Source of the DNA: Sphingobium arseniciresistens
GTDB taxonomy: Bacteria; Pseudomonadota; Alphaproteobacteria; Sphingomonadales; Sphingomonadaceae
NCBI GenBank assembly: GCA_029167225.1
Contig: JARFNK010000006.1
Location: 124,001-188,000, forward strand
Length of the DNA: 64,000 nt
Direction of reading: 5' to 3'
Part shown: positions 1 to 9,488 of the stretch, in pieces
Layout: each line of letters begins with the position of its first letter
How positions within the stretch are numbered: position 1 is the stretch's first letter
The notes under the pieces: model-generated
Databases searched by the model: none
What the model saw: the letters and a program-made list of their open reading frames with translations, nothing else
What the model was told of the DNA's origin: nothing
Position numbers and translations under genes: made by a program

Positions 1-530
1 TCCTCGCGGCGGGCGAAGCGGTAAACGGTCTGGCGGGCGGTATCGCTATGGTAGAGCCACCGCCCGTCATGCGAGAAGGCAGGGCCGTTGGGGACGCGAT
101 AGCCTTCGTCCATCCGGGTCCACCGGCGGTCGGCGCCAAAACGGTAAAAGCTGCCGGAATCGGCCTCTTCCGCCATGTCCATCGTGCCGCACCAGATGTT
201 GCCGGCACCGTCCGCCTTGCCGTCGTTCATGCGGTTGCCCGGCAATTCCGGCTCGGGATCGCCGATGGGAAGGATCGCCAGCGGATCGAGGTCGATCTCG
301 GCAAAGCCGCTCTGGAAGCCGCCGATGAAGCCGCCGCCGGCCCGCTCGACTACCCAGCCAAGCGGCTCCGGCATGGCCCATCGCGAGATCGACCCATCCA
401 CCAGTGACAGCCGATTGAGCGCCGGGCCGAGAATATCGACCCAATAGATCGCATTTTCCCGCGCCGACCAGCATGTGCCTTCGCCCAGCTCGTCGCGCAC
501 GTCGCGCGCTATCATTACCCAATCGGCCAT
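1..530 (-). CDS. SMP-30/gluconolactonase-family sugar lactonase, partial (probable L-arabinonolactonase)
   Basis: These are the first 176 residues of an SMP-30/LRE-type six-bladed propeller lactonase; the remainder lies beyond base 1. The family opens aldonolactones to aldonic acids, here most simply L-arabinonolactone to L-arabonate in the cytoplasm. The metal site is visible: Glu17 in GEGTCW, Asn102 in MNDGK, and Asn148 in PNGPAFS, with NIWCGTMD following Asn102. No signal peptide is seen. The ATG ending at base 530 is 13 bases past the dehydratase stop, making this the third gene of a mutarotase-dehydratase-lactonase operon. The substrate is inferred from the neighbouring arabinose dehydrogenase and aldonate dehydratase; a xylono- or galactonolactonase is possible. 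Confidence 0.85.
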   Translation of the reverse strand, partial: MADWVMIARDVRDELGEGTCWSARENAIYWVDILGPALNRLSLVDGSISRWAMPEPLGWVVERAGGGFIGGFQSGFAEIDLDPLAILPIGDPEPELPGNRMNDGKADGAGNIWCGTMDMAEEADSGSFYRFGADRRWTRMDEGYRVPNGPAFSHDGRWLYHSDTARQTVYRFARRE

Positions 531-543
531 CTGCTTTACTCTA

Positions 544-2340
544 TCAATGGTTGTCGCGCGGCAGGCCCATGGTCTGGGCGATGCGCTGATATTTCTCTGC
601 GCCTTCCAGGATCGCGCCCTTGTTCATCTGCCCGACGACCGAACGCTGGATTTCCTGCCATGGCGTCTGCGAGGCGGGATATTGATAGCCGCCAGCCGCC
701 ACCAGTGCCTCGCGACGCTCGGCCAGTTCCTCGTCGGAAATGAGGACGTTGACAGTGCGGGTCTTGAGGTCAAGACGTACCCTGTCGCCCGACTTGAGCA
801 GCGCGAGGCCGCCCATCGCCGCTGCTTCGGGGCTGGCGTTGAGGATCGAGGGGCTGCCGCTTGTGCCGGACTGGCGACCGTCGCCGATGCAGGGCAGGGC
901 GCTGATGCCTTCGGTGATGAGATAGGCGGGCGGGCGCATGTTCACCACTTCCGCCGCACCGGGATAGCCGATCGGCCCGGCGCCGCGCATGAACATCAGC
1001 GTTTCGGGCGTGATGCCGACAGAGGGATCGTCGATGCGGTTATGATAATCCTCCGGTCCGTCGAAGACCACGGCGGGGCCTTCAAAGGCTTCGGGGTCGT
1101 CGGGGTTGGACAGGTAGCGGTCGCGGAAGGCCTGGTCGATCACGCTGGTCTTCATGATCGCGGCGTCGAACAGGTTGCCCGACAGGACGAGGAAACCGGC
1201 CTCTTCCTTCAGCGGCTTGTCGAACGGGCGGATCACCCTCTCGTCCTCGATCGTCGCGTTGCGGCAATTGTCGCCCATGGTCTTGCCGTTGACCGTCATC
1301 GCGCCTTCGCGGATCAGGCCCTGGCCCATGAGTTGGGCGACGACGGCGGGCACGGCGCCGGCGCGATAATAATCCTCGCCCAGATATTCGCCGGCCGGCT
1401 GCAGGTTTACGAGCAGCGGCACCTTGTGGCCCTCCGTCTCCCAGTCCTTGAGCGGCAGGTCGACGCCGATATGGCGGGCGAGCGCGGCAAGGTGGATCGG
1501 CGCGTTGGTCGATCCGCCAATGGCCGAATTGACGACGATGGCGTTGTGGAAGGCGTCCAGCGTCAGGATGTCCGAAGGCTTCAGGTCTTCGGCGACCATC
1601 TCGACGATGCGCTTGCCGGTGAGATAGGCGACCTCCTGCCGATCGCGATAGGGCGCGGGGATGGCGGCCGATCCCGGCAGCATCATGCCCAGGGCCTCGG
1701 CCAGCGAGTTCATCGTGCTCGCCGTGCCCATGGTGTTGCAATAGCCGGTCGACGGCGCGGACGATGCCACTAGCTTGATGAAGCCTTCGTCGTCGATCTC
1801 GCCGGTGGCGAGCATCTGGCGGGCTTTCCAGACGATCGTGCCAGAGCCCGTGCGCTCGCCCTTGTGCCAGCCGTTCAGCATCGGGCCTACGGAAAGGGCG
1901 ATGGCGGGGATATTGACGGTCGCCGCGGCCATCAGGCAGGCGGGCGTCGTCTTGTCGCAGCCGGTGGTCAGCACCACGGCGTCGAGCGGATAGCCATAGA
2001 GCGCTTCGACCAGACCCAGATAGGCCAGGTTGCGGTCGAGGCCGGCGGTCGGGCGCTTGCCGGTTTCCTGGATCGGATGGACCGGGAATTCCAGCGCAAT
2101 GCCGCCCATTTCCCGGATGCCCTCGCGGACGCGCTCGGCCAGCACCAGATGATGGCGGTTGCAGGGCGACAGGTCGCTGCCGGTCTGCGCGATACCGATG
2201 ATCGGCTTGCCGGAACGCAGTTCCTCAAGGCTCAGGCCGAAGTTCAGGTAACGCTCCAGGTAGAGCGCGGTCATGTCGATATTGTCCGGGTTATCGAACC
2301 AGGCGCGAGAGCGGAGTTTGGGTGCAGGCTTGTCGGTCAT
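544..2340 (-). CDS. IlvD/Edd-family aldonate dehydratase (L-arabonate / D-xylonate dehydratase)
   Basis: This 598-residue IlvD/Edd-family dehydratase removes water from a C5 aldonate to give a 2-keto-3-deoxypentonate. The three cysteines expected to hold the Fe-S cluster are Cys60 (SDLSPCNR), Cys128 ([10 protein letters not shown]) and Cys201 ([11 protein letters not shown]). The N-terminal [20 protein letters not shown] and the [20 protein letters not shown] block match my memory of Caulobacter XylD closely, so the subgroup is pentonate dehydratase rather than valine-pathway IlvD. I chose the ATG at 2340, which has GACGGAA six bases upstream and matches the XylD N-terminus. A GTG at 2355 would overlap the mutarotase stop as GTGA and add five residues. 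Arabonate is favoured as substrate because of the linked arabinose dehydrogenase; dual use of xylonate is plausible. Confidence 0.9.
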   Translation of the reverse strand: MTDKPAPKLRSRAWFDNPDNIDMTALYLERYLNFGLSLEELRSGKPIIGIAQTGSDLSPCNRHHLVLAERVREGIREMGGIALEFPVHPIQETGKRPTAGLDRNLAYLGLVEALYGYPLDAVVLTTGCDKTTPACLMAAATVNIPAIALSVGPMLNGWHKGERTGSGTIVWKARQMLATGEIDDEGFIKLVASSAPSTGYCNTMGTASTMNSLAEALGMMLPGSAAIPAPYRDRQEVAYLTGKRIVEMVAEDLKPSDILTLDAFHNAIVVNSAIGGSTNAPIHLAALARHIGVDLPLKDWETEGHKVPLLVNLQPAGEYLGEDYYRAGAVPAVVAQLMGQGLIREGAMTVNGKTMGDNCRNATIEDERVIRPFDKPLKEEAGFLVLSGNLFDAAIMKTSVIDQAFRDRYLSNPDDPEAFEGPAVVFDGPEDYHNRIDDPSVGITPETLMFMRGAGPIGYPGAAEVVNMRPPAYLITEGISALPCIGDGRQSGTSGSPSILNASPEAAAMGGLALLKSGDRVRLDLKTRTVNVLISDEELAERREALVAAGGYQYPASQTPWQEIQRSVVGQMNKGAILEGAEKYQRIAQTMGLPRDNH

Positions 2341-2351
2341 GGAAAGTTCCG

Positions 2352-3500
2352 TCACGGGCGAGAGGAGAGGCGGTAGATCATGACATGCCGATAGGGCTTG
2401 CCGGGATCCACGCGGGCGGAAATGAAACTGGGCTGGTTCGGCGCATTGGGGAATTTTTGCGGTTCGAGCGCGATGCCGTCACCCATGCGGTACAGATGGC
2501 CCTGCTTGCCGACGAAGGTGCCGTCCAGGAAATTGCCGGTGTAGAATTGCACGCCCGGTTCGGTGGTGAGCACTTCGAGCACGCGGCCGGACTGAGGGTC
2601 TTCAAGCCGGGCGGCCAGTTCGGGCGTCTTCGTCAGGCCCTTGTCGAGCGCGAAATTATGGTCGTAGCCTTGGCCGAAGCGGATCTGCTCGTCGCGGCCG
2701 TCGCGAATGCCGTCCACAACCCGGCGGGGCTGGCGGAAATCGAACACCGTGCCTTCCACGGCACGAAGCTCGCCGGTCGGGATCAGGCTCTTGTTCACGG
2801 GCGTATAGGCCTTGGCCGGGATCGTCAGCAGATGGCCGGTGGCGCCGCCGGGCGATCCTTCGCCGGCAAGGTCGAAGATCGCATGATTGGTCATGTTGAC
2901 CACGGTGGGCTTCGTGGTCTTCGCGTCGAAGGCGATGGTGAGCGCGCCGGCTTCGTCGAGCGAATAGGTGACGGTCGTGTCCAGCTGGCCGGGATAGCCC
3001 GAATCGCCATCGGGGCTGCTGTAGCTGAGCACAAGGCTGGCCGTTGGCCCGCTCTTCAGCGAAACGACCTTCCACACGACCTTGTCGAAACCCTTGCCGC
3101 CGCCATGCAGCGAATTGGTCTTGTCGTTGAGCGGCAGCTGATAGCTCTGGCCGTCCAGCGTGAAGCGGCCGCCGGCGATGCGGTTGGCATAGCGCCCCAC
3201 CGTGACACCGAAGAAATTTGGATGGTCGACATAGGACGAAAGATCGTCATAACCCAGCACGACATCGGCGGGTTTGCCCGCCTTGTCGGGCGCGATCAGT
3301 GACTGGAGGGTCGCGCCATAAGTCAGGATGCGTGCGGAGACGCCATGAGAGTTGGACAATGTGATGGCTTCGACGGCCGTGCCATCGGATAATGCCCCTG
3401 CGGGCGCACGTGCGGCTTCAGCGGCCAGTGCCGCCCCGCACATGGCGAGTGCAACAGTCGTGCAGCCTGTTGAGATCGCTACCCTGATAACCCTTCGCAT
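2352..3500 (-). CDS. galM: Aldose 1-epimerase (mutarotase), exported
   Basis: The 382-residue protein begins with a signal peptide (arginines near the N-terminus, hydrophobic run to about residue 26, then AEA), so it probably equilibrates alpha and beta anomers of released sugar in the periplasm. GalM hallmarks are present: [10 protein letters not shown] around residues 102-111, [11 protein letters not shown] near 130-140, the catalytic His206 in [17 protein letters not shown], and the catalytic base Glu346 in [10 protein letters not shown] chose the ATG at 3500 because GGAGG lies seven bases upstream; a longer reading to 3668 would run across the divergent promoter. It leads the operon mutarotase-dehydratase-lactonase and is divergent from the sugar symporter, with one candidate operator between them. 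Confidence 0.9.
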   Translation of the reverse strand: MRRVIRVAISTGCTTVALAMCGAALAAEAARAPAGALSDGTAVEAITLSNSHGVSARILTYGATLQSLIAPDKAGKPADVVLGYDDLSSYVDHPNFFGVTVGRYANRIAGGRFTLDGQSYQLPLNDKTNSLHGGGKGFDKVVWKVVSLKSGPTASLVLSYSSPDGDSGYPGQLDTTVTYSLDEAGALTIAFDAKTTKPTVVNMTNHAIFDLAGEGSPGGATGHLLTIPAKAYTPVNKSLIPTGELRAVEGTVFDFRQPRRVVDGIRDGRDEQIRFGQGYDHNFALDKGLTKTPELAARLEDPQSGRVLEVLTTEPGVQFYTGNFLDGTFVGKQGHLYRMGDGIALEPQKFPNAPNQPSFISARVDPGKPYRHVMIYRLSSRP

Positions 3501-3550
3501 TCCTCGTCCTCCGGGATATGGACGCCATTGACGCATCCTGAATACGCATA

Positions 3551-3561
3551 TAGTCGGACTA
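3551..3561. promoter_or_regulatory. Candidate GntR (FadR-type) operator between galM and the sugar symporter
   Basis: TAGTCGGACTA is an inverted repeat that fits TnGTnnnACnA, the known FadR-subfamily operator pattern, at every fixed position. It lies midway between two divergent starts (3500 and 3631), so one bound regulator could control both units. Related motifs occur upstream of the dehydrogenase operon and the TonB receptor, and a FadR-type regulator is encoded 1.5 kb away. Binding is inferred. Confidence 0.6.
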
Positions 3562-3630
3562 ATTAACAAAGCGCAAGCCGTGTCGCAGTGCCAGTTGGTT
3601 ACACGGTGCATTATCTTGGAGAAGGGTAAA

Positions 3631-4941
3631 ATGGCTGCACCATTACCGTCATCTGCTACTGCCGCCACCGGCGGGGCCGTGCATGAGGGGGGCAGCTATG
3701 GCCCGGCCCTCGCGCTGCTTTCCAGCCTGTTTTTCATGTGGGGCTTCATCACCGTCATCAACAACACGCTGCTGCCGCACCTGCGCAGCGTGTTCGAACT
3801 GAGCTACACGCAAACCACGCTGATCGAATCGGTCTGGTTCATTGCCTATTTCTTCGCGTCCATTCCCTCGGCCAAGCTGATCGAGCGGATCGGCTACCAG
3901 AAGTCGCTGGTGGTGGGGCTTCTCATCATGGCGGCTGGCGCGCTTGGCATGGTGCTCGCGGCGAGCATCCCGTCCTACGGCGTCACGCTGGTCATGCTGT
4001 TTGTGATCGCGAGCGGCATTACCCTGCTGCAGGTCGCGGCCAACCCTTATGTTGCGGTGGTCGGCAAGCCGGAAACGGCGTCGTCCCGCCTCAATCTGGT
4101 GCAGGCGATGAACTCGGCCGGCACGATGCTGGCGCCGATGTTTGGGGCCTATCTCATCCTCGGCCGGTCGAAGGGCGGCACGGCCAAGGCCGATACGGTG
4201 CTGACCCATGCGGAACGCCTGGCGGATGCGCAGTCGGTGGTCCTTCCCTATATTCTGGTGGCCGCCGTGCTGGTGGTGCTCGCCATCGTCATCGCCCGTT
4301 TCCCGCTGCCCGCCATGGGTTCGGCCGCGAGCCGGGTCGCCAAGGAAGACCGCAAGAACCATTCGCTGTGGAAGCACCGCAATCTGGTGTTCGGCATTCC
4401 CGCGATCTTCATCTACCTGATCGCGGAAATCGGCGTCGCCAACCTGTTCGTCAATTTCGTCAGCCAGCCGGAGATCGCCAATCTGACGCATGAAGAGGCG
4501 GGCCGCTACCTGACCTTCCTGTGGGGCGGCATGATGGTGGGGCGCTTCGCCGGATCGGCGATCATGCAGAAGGTTCGGGCCGAAACCATGCTCGCCGCCT
4601 TCTCGGTCGGTGCTTTCCTGGTGATGCTGGTGACGGTCGTCACCACCGGGCCCGTCGCGATGTGGGCGCTGATCCTCGTCGGCCTGTTCCACTCCATCAT
4701 GTTCCCGACGATCTTCACGCTGGGCATCAAGGGGCTTGGGCCGCTGACCGAGGAAGGTTCGGGCCTGCTGGTGATGGCGATCGCGGGCGGCGCGCTGGTG
4801 GTGGTGCAGGGCTGGCTGGCGGACCATTATGGCCTCCAGAACTCCTTCCTGCTGACCGCTGTTTGCGAACTCTACATCCTCTTCTATGCGCTCTGGGGAT
4901 CGAAGCCGACCCATGCGCTGCCCGATCAGCATATCGGATAG
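3631..4941 (+). CDS. FucP-type sugar:proton symporter (MFS)
   Basis: The 436-residue inner-membrane protein has about twelve hydrophobic segments and belongs to the FucP/GluP branch of the major facilitator superfamily. Diagnostic stretches include FFMWGFITVINNTLLPHL near residues 30-47, the LLQVAANPYVAVVGKPETA motif around 132-150 and SRLNLVQAMNSAGTMLAP just after. It should import a monosaccharide with protons, here most likely arabinose produced in the periplasm. The ATG at 3631 has GGAGAAGGG just upstream. The gene is divergent from galM and convergent with the GntR regulator, with a bidirectional terminator between. Sugar specificity is inferred from context. Confidence 0.88.
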   Translation: MAAPLPSSATAATGGAVHEGGSYGPALALLSSLFFMWGFITVINNTLLPHLRSVFELSYTQTTLIESVWFIAYFFASIPSAKLIERIGYQKSLVVGLLIMAAGALGMVLAASIPSYGVTLVMLFVIASGITLLQVAANPYVAVVGKPETASSRLNLVQAMNSAGTMLAPMFGAYLILGRSKGGTAKADTVLTHAERLADAQSVVLPYILVAAVLVVLAIVIARFPLPAMGSAASRVAKEDRKNHSLWKHRNLVFGIPAIFIYLIAEIGVANLFVNFVSQPEIANLTHEEAGRYLTFLWGGMMVGRFAGSAIMQKVRAETMLAAFSVGAFLVMLVTVVTTGPVAMWALILVGLFHSIMFPTIFTLGIKGLGPLTEEGSGLLVMAIAGGALVVVQGWLADHYGLQNSFLLTAVCELYILFYALWGSKPTHALPDQHIG

Positions 4942-4994
4942 AGGATCGGCGTGGGTCGGATCATGATCCGACGCCGCGTCGGCAAACTGACATG

Positions 4995-5034
4995 AAAAAG
5001 GCCCGCACCCCTTAACTGGGATGCGGGCCTTTTT
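4995..5034. terminator. Bidirectional rho-independent terminator
   Basis: A 13-base arm, AAAAAGGCCCGCA, pairs with TGCGGGCCTTTTT across a short loop. Runs of A before and T after let it work on both strands, which suits its place between the convergent symporter and GntR genes. Confidence 0.85.
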
Positions 5035-5051
5035 GGTACCGAACGATGCTT

Positions 5052-5813
5052 TCAGCGCTGCATCACGTTGCTCGTGTCTTCCAGCGCAAGATCGACCAGG
5101 ACGCGCATGGCATCGCTTGCGGCCTCCCCATCGCCCGCCGCGATCGCCTCGAACACACGCACATGATCGGGAATGGGATTGCGGGGGAGGGCGCGCGAGC
5201 GCTGCTTATACTGGGTCGTCCAGTTGACGGCGGCGCCGATGCTGGCCGTCAGCACACGCAGGGCATCGTTGCGTGTCGCCTGCAGGATGGCATTGTGGAA
5301 ATCCCGGTCGGCGGCGCGACCCGCCTCTGTCGCCAGCGTGTGTCGCCGCATGGCGGACAGGGCCTCCTTCATGATGTTGATGTCGTTGCGATCGCGTCGC
5401 TCGGCCGCAAGGCGTGCCGCCGCCGGCTCGACGATCGCGCGCAGTTCGAACAGGTTGCGCACGAACTCGATGTCCGGTTCGCCGGCGAAGGCCCAGGCCA
5501 GCACGTCCGGGTCGAGCAGGTTCCAGCGGCTGCGCGGCAGGATGCGCGTGCCCGCCTTCGGGCGGCTTTCCACCAGCCCCTTAGCCGTGAGCACCTGCAC
5601 GGCCTCGCGATAGGCGCTGCGTGATACTTCCAGTTCCTCGGCGAACGCGACTTCACCCGACAGGATGTCGCCGGGTGCATATTGGCCAGACAATATCGCC
5701 ATGCCCAACTTGTGGACCAATGCTCCATGCAAACGCCGTCCCGGCCCGCGTGCTGCACGCTTGGCCGGTTGATCACCGCCTGCCTCAACCTTTTCCGCCT
5801 TGGCTCCAACCAT
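5052..5813 (-). CDS. GntR-family (FadR/FCD) transcriptional regulator of the pentose locus
   Basis: This 253-residue regulator has a winged helix from about residue 30 to 95 (the recognition region includes [20 protein letters not shown]) and an all-helical FCD ligand domain from about 115 to 245 ([21 protein letters not shown], then [16 protein letters not shown]). The ATG at 5813 has GGAGGAG six bases upstream; an in-frame TTG at 5837 is less likely. It sits between the transport unit and the catabolic operon, and FadR-type motifs lie in front of both and before the TonB receptor. I infer that it represses these units and is released by a pathway sugar acid. The effector and sign of regulation are not visible in the sequence. 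Confidence 0.87.
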   Translation of the reverse strand: MVGAKAEKVEAGGDQPAKRAARGPGRRLHGALVHKLGMAILSGQYAPGDILSGEVAFAEELEVSRSAYREAVQVLTAKGLVESRPKAGTRILPRSRWNLLDPDVLAWAFAGEPDIEFVRNLFELRAIVEPAAARLAAERRDRNDINIMKEALSAMRRHTLATEAGRAADRDFHNAILQATRNDALRVLTASIGAAVNWTTQYKQRSRALPRNPIPDHVRVFEAIAAGDGEAASDAMRVLVDLALEDTSNVMQR

Positions 5814-5896
5814 GAAATGCTCCTCCACAACCGACAACTAACAGGGGCGGGAGGACAGTGGAACGACAAACATTGCCATGGCGTCCTCGGTGTAAT

Positions 5897-5907
5897 ATGT
5901 CGGAGTA
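5897..5907. promoter_or_regulatory. Candidate GntR operator upstream of the arabinose catabolic operon
   Basis: ATGTCGGAGTA is an imperfect copy of the TAGTCGGACTA element at 3551. It keeps the GTCGGA core but departs from TnGTnnnACnA at two fixed positions. It ends 14 bases before the dehydrogenase ATG, where a bound protein would block initiation, and lies in the divergent gap with the regulator gene, so autoregulation is possible. Confidence 0.45.
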
Positions 5908-5921
5908 ATAAAGGAGCCCTC

Positions 5922-7490
5922 ATGACAGACGAAACTCTCTCTCTCGACCGCGCCGATGCCGGCGGTTTCCGTTCGATCGCTGCCGAGACCGGCCAGCCGG
6001 TGGGCGAGGCGTTTTCGGTGCATGGACTGGCGGATGTCGACGCGGCGTGCGCTGCCGCCGAGGCTGCATTCGACGTCTATCGCGCCACCGATCGCGAAAG
6101 CCGGGCGGCTTTTCTGGAGCGAATCGGCGAAGAGATCATGGCGATCGGCGATGACCTGATCATCGCCGCGATGCGCGAAAGCGGCCTGCCGCGCGCGCGG
6201 CTGGAAGGCGAGCGCGGGCGCACGGTCGGCCAGCTCAAGATGTTCGCGAATGTCGTGCGCAGCGGCGCATGGCTCGGCCTGCGCATTGATCCTGCCTTGC
6301 CCGATCGCGCGCCGCTGCCGCGCCCCGACCTTCGCCTGCGGATGATCCCGCTTGGCCCGGTCGCGGTCTTCGGCGCATCGAATTTCCCGCTCGCCTTCTC
6401 GACCGCCGGCGGTGACACCGCCTCGGCGCTGGCGGCAGGCTGCCCGGTTGTCGTGAAGGGCCATCCCGCGCATCCCCAGACCGGCGCACTGGTGGCGGCG
6501 GCGATCGCCCGCGCCGTTGCGGCGAGCGGCCTGCCCGAGGGTGTGTTCTCGCACCTCGTCGGGCCGGGCAATGAGCTTGGTAGCGCGCTGGTGAAGGACC
6601 CGCGCATCTCGGCCGTCGGCTTCACCGGTTCGCGCGGCGGTGGCCTGGCGCTGCTGGCGCTGGCGCAGGCGCGCCCGGTGCCGATCCCCGTCTATGCCGA
6701 AATGTCGAGCATCAACCCCGTCATCCTGATGCCGGAAGCGCTCAAGGCGCGCGGCGCGGCGCTGGGCAGTGCCTTTGTCGGCTCGCTGACGATGGGCGCG
6801 GGTCAGTTCTGCACCAATCCGGGCCTGCTGCTGGCGATCGAGGGCGAGGGGCTGGACAGCTTCGTCGCCGCCGCCACCGGCGCGCTGGTCGAGGCCGACG
6901 CTGGCACGATGCTGACCACGGGCATCCATGATGCCTATGAAAAGGGCACGAAGGCGCTTGCCGAGAGCGCGGGCGTGGAAACGCTGGCGCGCGGCAAGGA
7001 CGGCAATGGCGTGACGCGCGGTCAGGCCGTGCTGTTCTCGACCACCGCCGAAGCCTTCCTGGCGGACAAGGCGCTCGGCCATGAAGTGTTCGGTGCGTCG
7101 TCCATCCTCGTGCGCTGCCGCGACGAGGCGGAACTTGCCGCCGTGATCGCCGGCGCGGAAGGCCAGTTGACCGCGACCCTCCACATGGACGCAGAGGATG
7201 AGGCGCTGGCCTCCCGCCTGTTGCCGGTGCTGGAGCGCCGGGTCGGCCGCATCCTCGCCAATGGCTGGCCGACGGGCGTCGAAGTGACGCATGCGATGGT
7301 GCATGGCGGTCCCTTCCCCTCGACCTCGGACGCGCGCACGACATCGGTAGGCAGCCTGGCGATCGACCGTTTCCTGCGGCCGGTTTCCTATCAGAACCTG
7401 GCGCAGGCCGTGCTGCCCGCAGAGCTGCGCGACGATGCCAGCGGGGACGGTGCGCCCCGGCTGATCGACGGCAAGCTCAGCATCAACTGA
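5922..7490 (+). CDS. 2,5-dioxovalerate (alpha-ketoglutarate semialdehyde) dehydrogenase
   Basis: This 522-residue aldehyde dehydrogenase oxidises 2-oxoglutarate semialdehyde to 2-oxoglutarate, the last step of the non-phosphorylative pentose route, with NAD(P)+. The active site is intact: Asn154 in GASNFP, Lys179 in [10 protein letters not shown], Glu260 in AEMSSINP and the nucleophile Cys297 in [10 protein letters not shown]. The AEMSSINPV and GQFCTNPGL blocks match the KGSADH subgroup rather than betaine or succinate semialdehyde dehydrogenases. AAAGGAG lies just upstream of the ATG at 5922. It is the first gene of an operon continuing through AraD1, arabinose dehydrogenase and the arabinan hydrolases. 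Confidence 0.9.
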   Translation: MTDETLSLDRADAGGFRSIAAETGQPVGEAFSVHGLADVDAACAAAEAAFDVYRATDRESRAAFLERIGEEIMAIGDDLIIAAMRESGLPRARLEGERGRTVGQLKMFANVVRSGAWLGLRIDPALPDRAPLPRPDLRLRMIPLGPVAVFGASNFPLAFSTAGGDTASALAAGCPVVVKGHPAHPQTGALVAAAIARAVAASGLPEGVFSHLVGPGNELGSALVKDPRISAVGFTGSRGGGLALLALAQARPVPIPVYAEMSSINPVILMPEALKARGAALGSAFVGSLTMGAGQFCTNPGLLLAIEGEGLDSFVAAATGALVEADAGTMLTTGIHDAYEKGTKALAESAGVETLARGKDGNGVTRGQAVLFSTTAEAFLADKALGHEVFGASSILVRCRDEAELAAVIAGAEGQLTATLHMDAEDEALASRLLPVLERRVGRILANGWPTGVEVTHAMVHGGPFPSTSDARTTSVGSLAIDRFLRPVSYQNLAQAVLPAELRDDASGDGAPRLIDGKLSIN

Positions 7491-7548
7491 TTTTTCGCAA
7501 CTACACCCTGCGGCCGCAATGGCGGCTTTCGAACTTGGGAGAGACTGA

Positions 7549-8541
7549 ATGACTTTTCGTCTGCTGCAGCATCGCGGCCCCGACGGCGTGCGCGCCGTCA
7601 TTGCGGCAAATGGTGACGACGCCGCATTCGTGCCGGGTGTCGACAGCGTGCGCGCGCTTGCCGGCCGCGCGATTGCGCAGGGTGTTTCCCTTGCCGAGGC
7701 GGTCGCCGCCTGCGGCAAGGGTGAAGCCGTCGATCTGGCCGCCGAGCAGGCCGCCGGTCGCCTCGTGTCGCCGATCGATCATGAGGATGCAGCGCATCTG
7801 GTGCTCGCCGGCACCGGGCTGACGCATCTGGGATCGGCCGAGGGCCGCGACAAGATGCACAAGGAAGCCGCCGCTGCCGAGACCAAGACGGACTCGATGC
7901 GCATGTTCCTCGAAGGCGTCGAGGGCGGAAAGCCGGCGCCGGGCGAGACCGGCCAGCAGCCCGAATGGTTCTACAAAGGCGACGGGTCGCAGTTGGTGGG
8001 GCCGGGCGATCCGCTGACCATGCCGCATTTCGCCAAGGATGGCGGCGAAGAGCCCGAACTGGCCGGCATCTACCTGATCGGGCCGGATGGCACGCCGTTC
8101 CGCCTTGGCCTGTGCCTTGCCAATGAATTCAGCGACCATGTGACCGAGCGCCACAACTATCTGTGGCTCGCGCATTCCAAGCTGCGCCAGGCCTCGCTTG
8201 GGCCGGAGCTGCTGGTCGGCACGCCGCCGGAAAGCGTCGAGGGCGCGAGCCGCATCCTGCGCGACGGCAAGGTCATCTGGGAAAAGCCGTTCCTCTCGGG
8301 CGAGGCGAACATGTCGCACAGCCTGTCGAACCTGGAACATCATCATTTCAAATATGATCTGTTCCGTCGGCCCGGCGATATCCATGTCCACTTCTTCGGC
8401 ACGGCGACGCTCTCCTTCACCGATGGCGTGCAGACGCAGGAAGGCGATGTCTTCGAGATCGAGGCCGCACCCTTCACCCTGCCGCTGCGCAACCCGCTTG
8501 CGCGCGCCGACGATGTGGCAGTGACCGTCCAGGTCCTCTGA
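7549..8541 (+). CDS. araD1: AraD1-family protein (FAH superfamily), probable 2-keto-3-deoxy-L-arabonate dehydratase
   Basis: The 330-residue protein resembles the AraD1/GguC family of the fumarylacetoacetate hydrolase superfamily. Recognisable parts are PIDHEDAAHLVLAGTGLTHLGSA (about residues 75-97), ETKTDSMRMFLEGVEGGKP, QPEWFYKGDG, GEEPELAGIYLIG with the acidic pair expected for metal binding, and NEFSDHVTERHNYLWLAHSKLR. A run of His residues follows near LEHHHFKYD. In this pathway the missing step is 2-keto-3-deoxyarabonate to 2-oxoglutarate semialdehyde, and this gene lies directly between the enzymes either side of it. GGGAGAG precedes the ATG. The family name is recognised; the dehydratase role rests on pathway position, and a cleavage reaction is the alternative. 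Confidence 0.82.
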   Translation: MTFRLLQHRGPDGVRAVIAANGDDAAFVPGVDSVRALAGRAIAQGVSLAEAVAACGKGEAVDLAAEQAAGRLVSPIDHEDAAHLVLAGTGLTHLGSAEGRDKMHKEAAAAETKTDSMRMFLEGVEGGKPAPGETGQQPEWFYKGDGSQLVGPGDPLTMPHFAKDGGEEPELAGIYLIGPDGTPFRLGLCLANEFSDHVTERHNYLWLAHSKLRQASLGPELLVGTPPESVEGASRILRDGKVIWEKPFLSGEANMSHSLSNLEHHHFKYDLFRRPGDIHVHFFGTATLSFTDGVQTQEGDVFEIEAAPFTLPLRNPLARADDVAVTVQVL

Positions 8542-8543
8542 CC

Positions 8544-9470
8544 ATGGATCCCATCCGCATCGCTTTGGTCGGAATGGGCAAGATTGCGCGCGACCAGCAT
8601 CTCCCGGCGATCCTGGGGAACAGCGCGTTCAGTCTGGCGGCATCCGTCAGCCCCCATGATGTGGGGGTTGACGGCGTGCCGCATCACAACAGCCTTGACG
8701 CGCTGCTGGCGCAAGGGCCGGCGGTCGACGCCATTGCGCTCTGCACGCCGCCTCAGGTCCGCTACGACCTGGCGTCGCAGGCACTGGCGCGGGGCATCCA
8801 CCTGTTTCTGGAAAAGCCGCCGGGGGCCACTCTGGCGGAGGTCGCCGCGCTTCAGGATCAGGCGCGCAAGGTCGATGCGACCCTGTTCGCCGCCTGGCAT
8901 TCGCGCTTTGCCGCCGGGGTGGCACCGGCGCGGGCATGGCTGGCCGAGCGCCGGATCAAGCGGGTGTCGATCGTCTGGCGCGAGGACGTGCGGGTCTGGC
9001 ATCCGGGGCAGGCGTGGATCTGGGAGCCGGGCGGCCTTGGCGTGTTCGATCCCGGCATCAACGCGCTGTCGATCGCCACGCATATCCTGCCGCGTCCCTT
9101 CTTCCTCAAGGCGGCGACGCTGGTGCTGCCCGCCAACAGGGCCGCGCCGATCGCCGCCGATATCGAGTTTCGCGATACCGCCGGCGCGCCGATCACCATG
9201 GATCTCGACTGGCGCCAGACCGGTCCGCAAAGCTGGGACATCATCGTGGAGACCGATGCCGGCACATTGAAGCTGTCGCAGGGCGGCTCCGTGCTCTCGC
9301 TGCCCAGCGGCACGCAGCATAGCGAGGATCATGAATATCCCGGCCTCTACGCGCGCTTCGCGACATTGATCCGGGGCGGGCGCAGCGACGTGGATACCGA
9401 TCCGCTGCGACTGGTGGCGGACGCATTCCTGCGCGGCCGCCGCGAGATTACCGACGCATTCAACGATTAA
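8544..9470 (+). CDS. L-arabinose 1-dehydrogenase (Gfo/Idh/MocA family)
   Basis: This 308-residue NAD(P)-dependent enzyme oxidises L-arabinose (and usually D-galactose) to the lactone. It has a Rossmann fold starting IALVGMGKIARDQHLP, the family EKPPGAT motif with Lys91, and EPGGLGVFDPGINALS, in which Asp169 and Asn173 correspond to active-site residues of the Azospirillum brasilense arabinose dehydrogenase. Length and the WHSRFA and WREDVR-WHPGQ-WIWEPGG blocks also agree with that protein as I remember it. The ATG lies two bases after the AraD1 stop, so translation is probably coupled. It provides the entry reaction of the pathway and is the best evidence that arabinose is the sugar used. Confidence 0.9.
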   Translation: MDPIRIALVGMGKIARDQHLPAILGNSAFSLAASVSPHDVGVDGVPHHNSLDALLAQGPAVDAIALCTPPQVRYDLASQALARGIHLFLEKPPGATLAEVAALQDQARKVDATLFAAWHSRFAAGVAPARAWLAERRIKRVSIVWREDVRVWHPGQAWIWEPGGLGVFDPGINALSIATHILPRPFFLKAATLVLPANRAAPIAADIEFRDTAGAPITMDLDWRQTGPQSWDIIVETDAGTLKLSQGGSVLSLPSGTQHSEDHEYPGLYARFATLIRGGRSDVDTDPLRLVADAFLRGRREITDAFND

Positions 9471-9488
9471 ATCAAAGGAGGGGAAGAC

